From: Alistipes sp.
Lineage (GTDB): Bacteria > Bacteroidota > Bacteroidia > Bacteroidales > Rikenellaceae
NCBI GenBank assembly: GCA_017546725.1
Contig: JAFYRX010000023.1
Coordinates: forward strand, 1-46,162
Length of the DNA stretch: 46,162 bases
Direction of reading: 5' to 3'
Position 1 is the first letter of the stretch. Each line of letters starts with the position of its first letter. Both the position numbers and the translations under genes were made by a program. The notes below the pieces were generated by a model. It searched no databases, had not been told where the DNA came from, and saw only the letters and a program-made list of their open reading frames with translations. Below are positions 1 to 7,507 of this stretch, piece by piece.

Positions 1-1
1 A

Positions 2-322
2 ATGAACAACCTTGATGCTCACCGAGCAATGGTTATCGCTCACAGAACAAATGATGCTTTCGCAACAGGTATGCTAACGGCATCTATCAAGCAACTGAAG
101 GCTGAACTTGCAAAGCGTATTGTTAAGATTACCTTCTTGAAGAAGGATGGTACTATCACCACACGCCACGCAACTACTACTCCAAGTTATGCGGGACAAT
201 TCGTCAATGGCAATGGTTATTGCTCGGATGCCCGCAATGTAGTGTCATTTATAGATATTGATGCTGATAGTTCAAATAAGTGGCGTTCATTCAGATACGA
301 GAGATTGATTTCTTGGGAATAA
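2..322 (+). CDS. DUF2693 / SH3-like barrel accessory protein
   Basis: This 106-residue protein resembles the small DUF2693 (SH3 beta-barrel fold) proteins common on Bacteroidales mobile elements. The matching parts are a helical N-terminus, then a strand segment with KKDG near residues 47-50 and a C-terminal WRSFRYERLI motif. The function of the family is unknown. The ATG lies at the first possible position in the window, so an upstream start cannot be excluded. It is the first gene of a plus-strand run with the 91-residue protein and the recombinase. Its AT-rich composition matches the rest of the integrated element. The family call rests on motif memory only. Confidence 0.6.
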   Translation: MNNLDAHRAMVIAHRTNDAFATGMLTASIKQLKAELAKRIVKITFLKKDGTITTRHATTTPSYAGQFVNGNGYCSDARNVVSFIDIDADSSNKWRSFRYERLISWE

Positions 323-361
323 CAAATAGGGAGTGGCAACCCTCCCACAAAATCACTCACT

Positions 362-637
362 ATGGAAATGGCAAAATACATACTCAGCATCTTACGCACT
401 CAGCCCATCGTTGTATTTTCGTGGGGATTTCACGATGCTTATCCCATCCACAATGGTCTCCGATTTAAGGTGAATGGATATTTGCATCAGGGAGAGGTTG
501 AGGTGATTTACTGCGAAGGTGTGGACTTATTCAAAGTAAACACCCTTAATACCGATGGTAGCATCAAGCAACAAGAGTGTGATATTTACTTGGATTGCCT
601 TGTGAATGTAATTGACAGAATGGTCGAGACTAAATAA
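362..637 (+). CDS. hypothetical protein of a mobile element
   Basis: I do not recognise this 91-residue protein. It has no signal peptide or membrane segment. It has a hydrophobic N-terminal part (ILSILRTQPIVVFSWGFHD) followed by alternating strand-like segments and a C-terminal helix. It lies 39 bases after the DUF2693 gene and only 5 bases before the recombinase start, so the three genes are probably co-transcribed. AT-rich codon use like its neighbours supports real coding, but the small size limits certainty. Confidence 0.5.
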   Translation: MEMAKYILSILRTQPIVVFSWGFHDAYPIHNGLRFKVNGYLHQGEVEVIYCEGVDLFKVNTLNTDGSIKQQECDIYLDCLVNVIDRMVETK

Positions 638-642
638 TATAT

Positions 643-1584
643 ATGTATATGGAAGGGATTGTTAAGGTTGAGGGGTATGCTCCCGTAGTGAATCAAAGTG
701 TTCCAATCATTGAGGCTGTGGAGGCTTTCCTGAGTGAGTGCGACATCCGTGCAAATTCTAAGAATGTTTACAGGAGAGGTTTACTTTACTTCTTCAGATG
801 GGTGGAGAGCACAGGTCGTACTATCAGCGACCTCACCCGTGCAGACATCATTACCTTTAAGGATTCTTTATTGGCAACCCATAGCAATCTATCAGTAGCG
901 GGATACCTCGTTGCGTTAAGGCGATTCTATGAATGGTGTGAAGGGAATAAATTGTACCCCAATATCGCAAAGGGTATCAAGTCTCCAAAACGCAAGAACG
1001 CATACCTAAAGGAACACTTGAGAGAGAATCAGATTCACGACCTTTTGAAACATTATGAAGGCAATCTCAGAGACTTCGCCATAGTAAATCTTTTGCTCCG
1101 CACAGGATTGCGTACTATTGAGGTGGTCAGAGCCAATGTTGAGGACATCACTTTCAAGGGCGGTCAGCGCATCCTTCGTGTATGGGGTAAGGGTAGAGAC
1201 GATAAGGATACCTTCGTTGTTTTGACCGATAAGGCTTATGCCCCTATTCGTGCATACCTTGACACTCGTAAGTCTGCCACTCTCAAAGAACCATTGTTTA
1301 TATCGACCTCTAACCGTAATCTATGTGGCAGATTGACCACACGAACCATAAGCAAGATATGCAAAGAGGGTTTATGCGCCATTGGTCTTGATGCTCACGA
1401 GTACACTGCCCACTCGCTCCGTCATACAACAGCGGTAATGCTACTCAAGCACGGAACACTGAGTGATGTACAGAGTGTGCTACGCCACGCATCGCCCGTC
1501 ACATCCCAAATCTACACTAAAAGTATCGAGGAGGAGTTGAGGTTGGCTAACCCTTCAGAAATGAAATTGGACGGCATATTTTAG
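643..1584 (+). CDS. tyrosine recombinase (XerC/D-like)
   Basis: A 313-residue site-specific recombinase that cuts and rejoins DNA through a 3'-phosphotyrosine intermediate. The N-terminal SAM-like core-binding domain spans about residues 20-105 and the catalytic domain about 125-295. The catalytic set is visible: Arg157 in the GLRTIE segment, a beta-hairpin lysine near 183-188, His257 and Arg260 in HSLRH, His282 and the nucleophile Tyr291. It lacks the arm-binding N-terminal domain of the second integrase in this element. That shape suits a Xer-like resolvase, an invertase, or a partner recombinase. A second in-frame ATG at codon 3 is also possible. A hairpin terminator overlaps its stop codon. 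Confidence 0.88.
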   Translation: MYMEGIVKVEGYAPVVNQSVPIIEAVEAFLSECDIRANSKNVYRRGLLYFFRWVESTGRTISDLTRADIITFKDSLLATHSNLSVAGYLVALRRFYEWCEGNKLYPNIAKGIKSPKRKNAYLKEHLRENQIHDLLKHYEGNLRDFAIVNLLLRTGLRTIEVVRANVEDITFKGGQRILRVWGKGRDDKDTFVVLTDKAYAPIRAYLDTRKSATLKEPLFISTSNRNLCGRLTTRTISKICKEGLCAIGLDAHEYTAHSLRHTTAVMLLKHGTLSDVQSVLRHASPVTSQIYTKSIEEELRLANPSEMKLDGIF

Positions 1585-1599
1585 CCGTCCATTATTTTT
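1569..1599 (+). terminator. Rho-independent terminator of the recombinase gene
   Basis: A perfect 7-bp stem (GGACGGC at 1569-1575 with GCCGTCC at 1584-1590) encloses an 8-base AT loop and is followed by ATTATTTTTA. The stop codon lies inside the hairpin. It also separates this gene from the convergent NADAR gene. Confidence 0.8.
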
Positions 1600-1603
1600 A
1601 CCT

Positions 1604-2194
1604 CTAACTAAACAAGGTTAGTGGTCTCATTGTATCCAAGCACTCTGGTCGAGTGATAATACACATCCCATTCTCGTCCTTCTGCTCGTTTTGAATACCC
1701 TTGATGATTCTTCCACAAACGTTCTTTCCTCTTACGATGCCTTGATTCCAATCATACTTTAATCTTCCATCTTCATCTACGCATCCATACTCATTGTCTC
1801 CCCACCAAGCATATTCCACATAAAAATTATTGGGATGCCTTTCGAGAAAACTCCTAAACTCTTTACAGCAATTATATTTGACTCTAATTGCCAATCTGAG
1901 GAGTTGGACATCACGCACTATGTGGTCAGTAATACCCAACTTCTTCATATAACGCTCACCCTTCTTCTTCACCTCTTTCGGAGTCTCGCATTTCATTAAC
2001 TCCTCTTGATACTCAGGATAACCATAGAATCTCAACCAATAAAACAACTGCTCGCTACTATGAAATATCCTGCCTTCATACTCCAATCTACATACGTGGA
2101 GATTACTTAGTACCTCTGTTCCAATCTTTGAATACGAATTAAATAAAATCACTCCACTTTTTTCATAACGAAATTCTTTAATAGTTTCACTCAT
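1604..2194 (-). CDS. NADAR family protein
   Basis: This 196-residue protein has the layout of the NADAR (YbiA-like) family. An FHSSEQ motif lies at residues 44-49, where the Glu is the usual conserved acid. A PKEVKKKG helix is at 72-79 and an RLAIRVKY segment at 100-107. A VEYAWWGDNEYG motif starts at 126 and a GKNVCG loop is at 156-161. NADAR proteins act on ADP-ribose-type N-glycosidic bonds. Some remove ADP-ribose from guanine as antitoxins to DarT-type toxins, and others work in riboflavin-intermediate salvage. No DarT-like toxin is visible beside it in this window. It lies alone between two recombinase genes, convergent with one, which suggests cargo of the element. The exact substrate cannot be told from sequence. 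Confidence 0.85.
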   Translation of the reverse strand: MSETIKEFRYEKSGVILFNSYSKIGTEVLSNLHVCRLEYEGRIFHSSEQLFYWLRFYGYPEYQEELMKCETPKEVKKKGERYMKKLGITDHIVRDVQLLRLAIRVKYNCCKEFRSFLERHPNNFYVEYAWWGDNEYGCVDEDGRLKYDWNQGIVRGKNVCGRIIKGIQNEQKDENGMCIITRPECLDTMRPLTLFS

Positions 2195-2252
2195 ATTTTT
2201 TCAATTTTTATAAATATACAAAAAAAATATGAGAAAACCAAATAAAAATTAG

Positions 2253-2286
2253 GCTCTTACTTCCACAAAGAGCGAATTACGGAAGT
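2253..2286. other. possible H-type pseudoknot or terminator structure
   Basis: Two interleaved 6-bp pairings fall between the NADAR start and the integrase stop. GCTCTT (2253-2258) pairs with AAGAGC (2268-2273). ACTTCC (2259-2264) pairs with GGAAGT (2281-2286). On the minus strand a T-rich stretch follows, so the hairpin could simply end integrase transcription. Which structure forms, and on which strand it matters, is inference. Confidence 0.35.
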
Positions 2287-2301
2287 GGGATTTACCCCAA
2301 A

Positions 2302-3576
2302 CTATTCATCTTCTTCCGCTTTGTCAAATGCAGCATCAATGGCATCAATAACCTTTCCCGAGCCCTTGTGATGCAGTTTAATATATGGCATCATCGCCTT
2401 CATATCTGAATGGGAAGTTAAAAGTGCTATGGTAGATAATTCTATTCCCTCATTCAATGCCGTGACGATAAATGTTCGTCTTGCATCGTGGTCTTGTATA
2501 TCTCGCCTTAAGGAGCGTTCCTCTTCAACCGCAGACAGGCGTCTATTGTAATCTACATACTCACCTTGAATATCTGCCAAAGCCCCCAATTCCTTTAGAT
2601 GGTCATTGAACTTTTGATTGGATAAAACATAAAATGCAACATCGTTATCATATTCATAGTCGGAATACTTTTGGTATATAGCAGCAGCAACCTTTGGCAA
2701 TCTAAACTTGATTCTATCAGTATCCTTTTTTGTGAAAGTCTCCATATAGAAAACTCCGTCCTTCTCCTCAATATGATGCTTCTTTAATTTCTTGAAGTCA
2801 GAATACCTTAATGCTGTAAAACATTGGAATATGAAGTAATCTCGAGTTTCCTCAAGTGTTCTGTTTGTGCTTAAATCCAATGAAATTAGGGTAGAAACTT
2901 CATCAATCGTTAGATATCTAACGGCTTTATCTGTTGATGGTAACTTTGGTTTATATAAGAAAAAATCTTCATTGACAGGATATTTCTTCAGTTTTGCCCA
3001 TTTCAAAAACTCTCTTACCTTCTCCAAATTCTTCTTCATCTTATCATTGAGCATTGTTTGAGATAGAAATTGCAGATATCCATTCATATAAGATTCGTTG
3101 AGACTACTCCAATTCGTTGAGGACTTATATGTACGCAATCCCTCCATTACTCTTCTCCACTCATCTTTATATCTATCTCCCCACGATTTAGTTTGAGCAG
3201 TATTTTCAATGTATGAGTTCATTACATAGAAAAACTCCTCACTTCTTGATTCAGCAGTATCCTTGAAGGTGTAGTTGAATTGTTTTTTAAGTTCTTCTAA
3301 ATTAATGGGTTCGCTTCTCAACGCACAATTATTGAAATAAGTGGACACGAACTCCTCCTGCTCTCTCAATAAGTCATTGAGCAAGTTGCTCTCAACACCA
3401 TTAACAATACACCCTTGTTTTACCCTGTCATTTTTCCACTGCTTATCAGTAAGAGTGATGCCTGTATGTAAATCCACTCGCTTGCATCGTGAGGATACAC
3501 GCAACCTGACAGAACTAACTCCCGCCTTTGTTGGAGGGGTCAAGTCTCTTTTGATACTATACTTCTGAATTGCCAT
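2302..3576 (-). CDS. tyrosine integrase of the mobile element
   Basis: A 424-residue integrase of the Bacteroidales phage/ICE type. It has an N-terminal arm-binding-like domain (about 1-60), a SAM-like core-binding domain (about 110-210) and a catalytic domain (about 220-405). Arg257 in ALRYSD, a lysine at 283-284, His363 and Arg366 in HDARR, His389 and Tyr398 form the expected active site. It inserts or excises the element at its att sites. Its start faces the repeat-rich stretch and the presumed att junction near 3.7-3.85 kb, the usual place for an element integrase. A -33/-7 promoter and repeated motifs lie upstream. The gene is AT-rich compared with the host genes that follow. Confidence 0.92.
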   Translation of the reverse strand: MAIQKYSIKRDLTPPTKAGVSSVRLRVSSRCKRVDLHTGITLTDKQWKNDRVKQGCIVNGVESNLLNDLLREQEEFVSTYFNNCALRSEPINLEELKKQFNYTFKDTAESRSEEFFYVMNSYIENTAQTKSWGDRYKDEWRRVMEGLRTYKSSTNWSSLNESYMNGYLQFLSQTMLNDKMKKNLEKVREFLKWAKLKKYPVNEDFFLYKPKLPSTDKAVRYLTIDEVSTLISLDLSTNRTLEETRDYFIFQCFTALRYSDFKKLKKHHIEEKDGVFYMETFTKKDTDRIKFRLPKVAAAIYQKYSDYEYDNDVAFYVLSNQKFNDHLKELGALADIQGEYVDYNRRLSAVEEERSLRRDIQDHDARRTFIVTALNEGIELSTIALLTSHSDMKAMMPYIKLHHKGSGKVIDAIDAAFDKAEEDE

Positions 3577-3679
3577 TTGTTTCGATACTTACTCTAAAAA
3601 CTTGCACAAATTTTGTCGTGTTAATAATTATTATTACATTTGACAATGAAATATGGGTGTTTTGTGTTTTATACCATAT

Positions 3680-3711
3680 CAAAGATAGATAATAAAAATT
3701 ATTCACCCAAA
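3680..3711 (-). promoter_or_regulatory. promoter of the integrase gene
   Basis: On the minus strand TATCTTTG (3687-3680) fits the Bacteroidetes -7 consensus TAnnTTTG. A TTTG at 3711-3708 lies 20 nt upstream as the -33 box. Predicted transcription starts near 3673, leaving a leader of about 97 nt. The -33 box sits inside one of the TTCACCCAAA repeats. Confidence 0.6.
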
Positions 3712-3723
3712 TTTTCACCCAAA
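3702..3723. repeat. two direct TTCACCCAAA repeats
   Basis: The 10-mer TTCACCCAAA occurs at 3702-3711 and 3714-3723, a 12-base period or roughly one helical turn. The first copy overlaps the -33 box of the integrase promoter. This layout suits arm-type sites for integrase or an excisionase-like protein. The role is inferred. Confidence 0.6.
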
Positions 3724-3738
3724 AATAGACAAAACAAA

Positions 3739-3816
3739 ATAAAATACAATAAAGGATAGGCGAGGGTAATTGGATGATTCTCAGCGGTCTTAGGATACAG
3801 GATAAAATGCAGTAAA
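3739..3816. repeat. pair of imperfect 15-bp direct repeats near the att junction
   Basis: ATAAAATACAATAAA (3739-3753) and ATAAAATGCAGTAAA (3802-3816) match at 13 of 15 positions and start 63 bases apart. They flank GGATAGG (3754-3760), whose complement CCTATCC lies at 3833-3839. The repeats sit between the integrase promoter and the presumed tRNA tail, so recombination-protein binding sites are the simplest reading. Confidence 0.5.
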
Positions 3817-3823
3817 ATCACGC

Positions 3824-3843
3824 TACGAATCCCCTATCCACTA
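3824..3843 (+). other. tRNA 3'-tail-like sequence, probable att junction
   Basis: The bases CGAAT CCCCT ATCCACT A can be read as the end of a T-loop, the 3' half of a T-stem, the 3' half of an acceptor stem and a discriminator base. A strong terminator follows 8 bases later, as after a tRNA gene. The sequence just upstream does not pair to form the 5' half of a T-arm. That is what remains when an element inserts in the 3' end of a tRNA gene and duplicates only that end. No full tRNA lies here. The identification is inferred. Confidence 0.4.
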
Positions 3844-3850
3844 CTAAAAA

Positions 3851-3888
3851 AGGAGAACCGCTATAGCAGTTCTCTTTTTTGTTTTTTA
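3851..3888 (+). terminator. Rho-independent terminator at the element/host boundary
   Basis: AGGAGAAC (3851-3858) pairs with GTTCTCTT (3869-3876), including one G-T pair, around a loop containing GCTATAGC. TTTT, G and TTTTTT follow. It would end transcription of the tRNA presumed to have stood here before the element inserted, and it shields ddh from element transcripts. Confidence 0.75.
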
Positions 3889-3912
3889 TCAACCTCCTAA
3901 CATTTTCTAACG

Positions 3913-4809
3913 ATGAAAAAGATTAGAGCAGCCGTTGTAGGTTACGGCAACATTGGTAAATATGTAGTAGAGGCTCTTGAGGCTGCCGCAGACTTTGAGA
4001 TTGCAGGTATCGTTCGCCGTGCATCATCGGTGGCTACCGCACAGGAGTCAAAATATCCCGTAGTAAGCGACCTCGCAGAGTTGGAGAGCGTCGATGTAGC
4101 AATTTTGTGTACACCCTCGCGCCTTGTAGAGAAGAGCGCTGAGGCGGCTCTGAAACTCGGCATCTCGACAGTAGATAGTTACGATATACATACAGGTATA
4201 GCCGATACACGTGCCCGCTTAGACGTAATCGCCCGCGAGAACAATGCTGCGGCACTCATCTCGGCTGGTTGGGACCCAGGAAGCGACTCTGTAGTACGTG
4301 CTCTGTTGGAGGTATGCGCTCCGCAGGGTATCACCTACACCAACTTCGGCCCTGGTATGAGTATGGGCCACACGGTAGCCGTAAAGGCTATTGAGGGTGT
4401 TAAGGCGGCTCTGTCGATGACTATTCCGTTGGGAACAGGCATCCACCGCCGTATGGTTTACATCGAGTTGGAGGAGGGTTACGACTTCGACAAGGTGGCA
4501 GATGCTATCAAGAACGACGCCTACTTCGTGCACGACGAGACTCACGTTACGAAAGTCGATAGCGTAGATGCTCTGCTCGATATGGGACACGGAGTGAATA
4601 TGGTACGCAAGGGTGTATCGGGTAAGACTCAGAATCAGCGTTTCGAGTTCAATATGAGCATCGACAACCCTGGTCTCACAAGCCAGATTCTCGTTGCGGG
4701 AGCACGCGCAGTATTGCGTCAGCGTCCAGGAGCATACACTATGATTGAGATTCCGCTGATTGACTTCCTGGCAGGTGACAAGGAGCAAATCATCCGTCGA
4801 TTGGTATAA
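3913..4809 (+). CDS. ddh: meso-diaminopimelate D-dehydrogenase
   Basis: A 298-residue NADP-dependent oxidoreductase that forms meso-diaminopimelate from tetrahydrodipicolinate, ammonia and NADPH in one step (EC 1.4.1.16). It feeds peptidoglycan and lysine synthesis. The Rossmann motif GYGNIG is at residues 10-15. The family blocks SAGWDPGSDSVVR and NFGPGMSMGHTVAVK are clear and lie in the catalytic and dimerisation domain. Full family length. It is the first host gene after the element junction, and its own hairpin terminator follows. Its product is the precursor used by the Mur pathway, of which murC and murG appear further on. Confidence 0.96.
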   Translation: MKKIRAAVVGYGNIGKYVVEALEAAADFEIAGIVRRASSVATAQESKYPVVSDLAELESVDVAILCTPSRLVEKSAEAALKLGISTVDSYDIHTGIADTRARLDVIARENNAAALISAGWDPGSDSVVRALLEVCAPQGITYTNFGPGMSMGHTVAVKAIEGVKAALSMTIPLGTGIHRRMVYIELEEGYDFDKVADAIKNDAYFVHDETHVTKVDSVDALLDMGHGVNMVRKGVSGKTQNQRFEFNMSIDNPGLTSQILVAGARAVLRQRPGAYTMIEIPLIDFLAGDKEQIIRRLV

Positions 4810-4834
4810 TTCTTAATAGGTATAAAGACAAGTT

Positions 4835-4871
4835 AAAGGTTGTTGCAGCAGATGTGACAACCTTTGTTTTT
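4835..4871 (+). terminator. Rho-independent terminator of ddh
   Basis: A 9-bp perfect stem, AAAGGTTGT (4835-4843) with ACAACCTTT (4857-4865), has a 13-base loop and is followed by GTTTTTG. Confidence 0.85.
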
Positions 4872-4948
4872 GGGAAAAGAGTAGACGGATTTGGTCGCAA
4901 ATAGTAAGATATATTGCCTAAAATGGTGAAAATAAAAAAATTATTGAT

Positions 4949-4956
4949 ACTTTTGT
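4949..4956 (+). promoter_or_regulatory. -7 box upstream of the BASS transporter
   Basis: TACTTTTG fits TAnnTTTG. Transcription would start near 4963. No clear -33 TTTG is seen at the normal spacing. If it is used, the transcript has a leader of about 240 nt. Confidence 0.45.
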
Positions 4957-4962
4957 GGCATA

Positions 4963-5199
4963 ATTTGACAGCAAATTGGATTATAAGGGCAAGACCGATA
5001 GTCATTAATGTCGCGTAAATACTATTGACGCAGCCCCATTTTAAGACATTTTAACCAGGAGCCATTGCATCTGGGAAGAGGATTTAACTATCAGGCGAGA
5101 AGGGAAGTTCGTGAAGAAGAGACTAGAGGACCTCGCTCGCATAGGAGGTGAATAAATCCTTGGAATCAGGCGCAACGGCTTGCAGAAGTGACTATTGAA
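4963..5199 (+). other. long leader of unknown type before the BASS gene
   Basis: About 240 bases without a gene lie between the ddh terminator and promoter region and the transporter start. Small hairpins can be drawn, for example ACCTC with GAGGT around 5140-5160 and CAGGC with GCTTG near 5168-5182. I compared it by eye with the TPP, cobalamin, SAM, FMN, c-di-GMP, glmS and Moco consensus cores and found no match. One short open stretch without an ATG ends in a stop near 5155 and could be a gene remnant. Confidence 0.35.
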
Positions 5200-6153
5200 A
5201 TGAAAGAACAATTAGAAGGTCTGAATGGTATTTCCATCAACTTTGGTGAGGGTGGAATGATGATTGTAAACATCATCCTTGCATTCGTAATGTTTGGCGT
5301 AGCGTTGGGTATCAAGCCCCACACTTTCAAGGACGTATTCGCCAATCCCAAATCGGTTATCACAGGTGTATTATTGCAGTGGGTAGGTCTGCCCGCCGTG
5401 ACATTCCTTGTCGCCTTGATACTCAACCCCTTAATCACGCCAATGATTGCGTTGGGTATGATTTTGGTGGCATCGTGCCCAGGTGGTAATATCTCGAACT
5501 TCATCTCGTCACTCTCGAAGGGTAATATCGAGTTGTCGGTTTCGATGACCGCCATCACAACGGCTTTCGCTCCGTTTATCACGCCTCTTAACTTCTTCTT
5601 CTGGGGCAATCTCTACAGCCAAATCATCAGCGTACGCAACGACATCCCTATGTTGGTTATTCCGTTCCTGCCTATGCTGGAGCAGATTCTGTTGCTGTTG
5701 GGTGTGCCCATCGTATTGGGCCTTGTATTTGCTCACTACTTCCCCAATGCTACTAAGAAGATTACCAAGCCTGCACAGATGCTCTCTATCGCGCTATTCA
5801 TCGGTATGGTGATTGTATCGTTCTCGCAGAACTTCCAAATCTTCTTGGACAATATCATCTACGTATTCTTCATCGTAATGCTTCACAACGCAAGTGCGTT
5901 GGGTACCGGTTTCTTAGGTGGAACACTGGCAAAGGTTTCCGACAGAGACCGCCGCTCATTGACTATCGAGACAGGTATCCAGAATTCGGGATTGGGACTC
6001 ATTCTGCTCTTCAATCCTGCGATTTTCCCGCCTGAGGTATGGCACGGCCACTACGGTGGTATGCTCTTCATTACGGCTTGGTGGGGAATATGGCACATCA
6101 TATCGGGACTCACGGTAGCCTATTTGTTCCGACGCAAACCTCTTACAGAGTAA
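5200..6153 (+). CDS. bile acid:sodium symporter (BASS) family transporter
   Basis: This membrane protein of about 317 residues has nine or ten hydrophobic segments. Typical BASS blocks are visible: MILVASCPGGNISNFISSL in the first inverted repeat and the SLTIETGIQNSGLGLILLF stretch in the second, which lines the sodium and substrate sites. Family members move organic anions such as bile acids, ketoacids or pantoate precursors with sodium. The substrate here is unknown. I chose the ATG at 5200. An in-frame GTG four codons upstream (5188) is possible. It ends 3 bases before the acyltransferase start, so the two genes are translationally close and probably one operon. Confidence 0.88.
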   Translation: MKEQLEGLNGISINFGEGGMMIVNIILAFVMFGVALGIKPHTFKDVFANPKSVITGVLLQWVGLPAVTFLVALILNPLITPMIALGMILVASCPGGNISNFISSLSKGNIELSVSMTAITTAFAPFITPLNFFFWGNLYSQIISVRNDIPMLVIPFLPMLEQILLLLGVPIVLGLVFAHYFPNATKKITKPAQMLSIALFIGMVIVSFSQNFQIFLDNIIYVFFIVMLHNASALGTGFLGGTLAKVSDRDRRSLTIETGIQNSGLGLILLFNPAIFPPEVWHGHYGGMLFITAWWGIWHIISGLTVAYLFRRKPLTE

Positions 6154-6156
6154 TTT

Positions 6157-7494
6157 ATGGCTAAAAAAATCAAGAAAGTACAAGATTACGACCCCGTTTA
6201 TGCCTTCCTGCGACACTATGTCGATTTCATATTAAAACTCTCATACCGCACCGTACGTTACGTCGGACGTGAGAAGATTCCGCAGGACGGAGCCGTAATC
6301 TATGCCCCCAATCATACTAACGCATTGATGGATGCGTTGGTTATCCTCGCTATGGACCGCAAGGCAAAGGTGTTTGTTGCCCGCGCCGACATCTTCCGCA
6401 ACCGCACATTGGCAAAGATTTTCGCATTCCTGAAGATTATGCCTATTATGCGTATGCGTGACGGTATAGACGAGGTGAAGAAGAATCAGGAGATTATCGA
6501 GAAATCGGTCGACGTTTTGCGCGACAAGATTCCATTCTGCATCTTCCCCGAGGGTACACATCAGGCGAAGTATTCGTCGTTGCCACTCTCGAAGGGTATC
6601 TTCCGCATAGCATTCCAGGCACAGGAGTTGATGCCCGATATGCCTCTGTATATCGTTCCCGTAGGTATCCGCTACGGTAGTTTCTTCCGCTTCCGTTCTA
6701 CGGTACGTGTACAGATTGGCGAGCCTATCAACATCGGAGAATTCTTTGCCGAACACTCAGAGCAGACTACAGCCGAGCAGATGAACTCGATGAAGGATGT
6801 GCTGACCGAGCGTATGATGTCGTCGATATTCTACATCCCCAATGATGAGGATTACGATGCTACATACGAGATATGTGCAGCCGCAGTAAAGCAGCAGGTC
6901 AAGAACTTTGAATATACACCCGAGGGCAAGCGCAACAACCCGCTGGATGCTCACTTTGTAGCCAACCGTGCTACTGCAAATCAGATTCTGGAACTCAAGG
7001 AGCAGAATCCCGCAAAGGCCGAGCAGTTGCTCAAGTTGGGCCGTGAGGCTGCACAGATGCGTAAGGCACAGCGAATCAGCCTTGCATCGGTATCGATAAA
7101 GTATCCTATCTTGTCACGCATCCTGAAGACACTCATCTTCATCGTCGCGTTGCCATATATGATTCCCGTATCGATACTCTACTTGCCCGTCAAGTTGTTG
7201 TGTATGTTCCTGTTCACCAAACTCAAGGATTACGCATTCCGTAACTCGATACGTTTCTTGGTGAACCTGGTGCTGTGGCCTATAATGATGATAATATACT
7301 CTATCATCGCCTACATCGCTCTGCCCTGGCAGACGGCATTGCCACTTACACTTTTGTTGCTGCCCGCACCTATTGTGGCGCACGAGATGTGGCGATTGTT
7401 CCGCTTGGCTAAGTCGGATATCAAGTTACTGTGCAACAGCGAACTACGCAAAAAATACAGAGCGATACGCGAAATCCTATTCAGTAACAAATAA
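6157..7494 (+). CDS. PlsC-type lysophospholipid acyltransferase
   Basis: A 445-residue glycerolipid acyltransferase. The N-terminal PlsC domain carries NHTNALMD at residues 52-59 and FPEGTH at 130-135, the two signature blocks for acyl transfer to a glycerophosphate-type acceptor. The first block is HX5D rather than the commoner HX4D, a spacing I have seen in glycerol-3-phosphate or dihydroxyacetone-phosphate acyltransferase relatives. The C-terminal third has three or four hydrophobic segments (about 310-415), placing it at the inner membrane. It likely helps make phospholipids. The acceptor is uncertain. It is tightly linked to the BASS gene upstream and to the outer membrane protein gene 13 bases downstream. 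Confidence 0.88.
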   Translation: MAKKIKKVQDYDPVYAFLRHYVDFILKLSYRTVRYVGREKIPQDGAVIYAPNHTNALMDALVILAMDRKAKVFVARADIFRNRTLAKIFAFLKIMPIMRMRDGIDEVKKNQEIIEKSVDVLRDKIPFCIFPEGTHQAKYSSLPLSKGIFRIAFQAQELMPDMPLYIVPVGIRYGSFFRFRSTVRVQIGEPINIGEFFAEHSEQTTAEQMNSMKDVLTERMMSSIFYIPNDEDYDATYEICAAAVKQQVKNFEYTPEGKRNNPLDAHFVANRATANQILELKEQNPAKAEQLLKLGREAAQMRKAQRISLASVSIKYPILSRILKTLIFIVALPYMIPVSILYLPVKLLCMFLFTKLKDYAFRNSIRFLVNLVLWPIMMIIYSIIAYIALPWQTALPLTLLLLPAPIVAHEMWRLFRLAKSDIKLLCNSELRKKYRAIREILFSNK

Positions 7495-7507
7495 AAACCT
7501 AAACATT

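Noticed and set aside
3754-3839. A possible full tRNA between the GGATAGG and CCTATCC pair
   Set aside because: The 7-bp pair could be an acceptor stem 86 bases long, but no T-arm or anticodon stem can be formed in the right places, so I kept only the tail as an att relic.
4963-5199. A known riboswitch such as TPP or cobalamin in the BASS leader
   Set aside because: None of the conserved core sequences of those classes could be seen.
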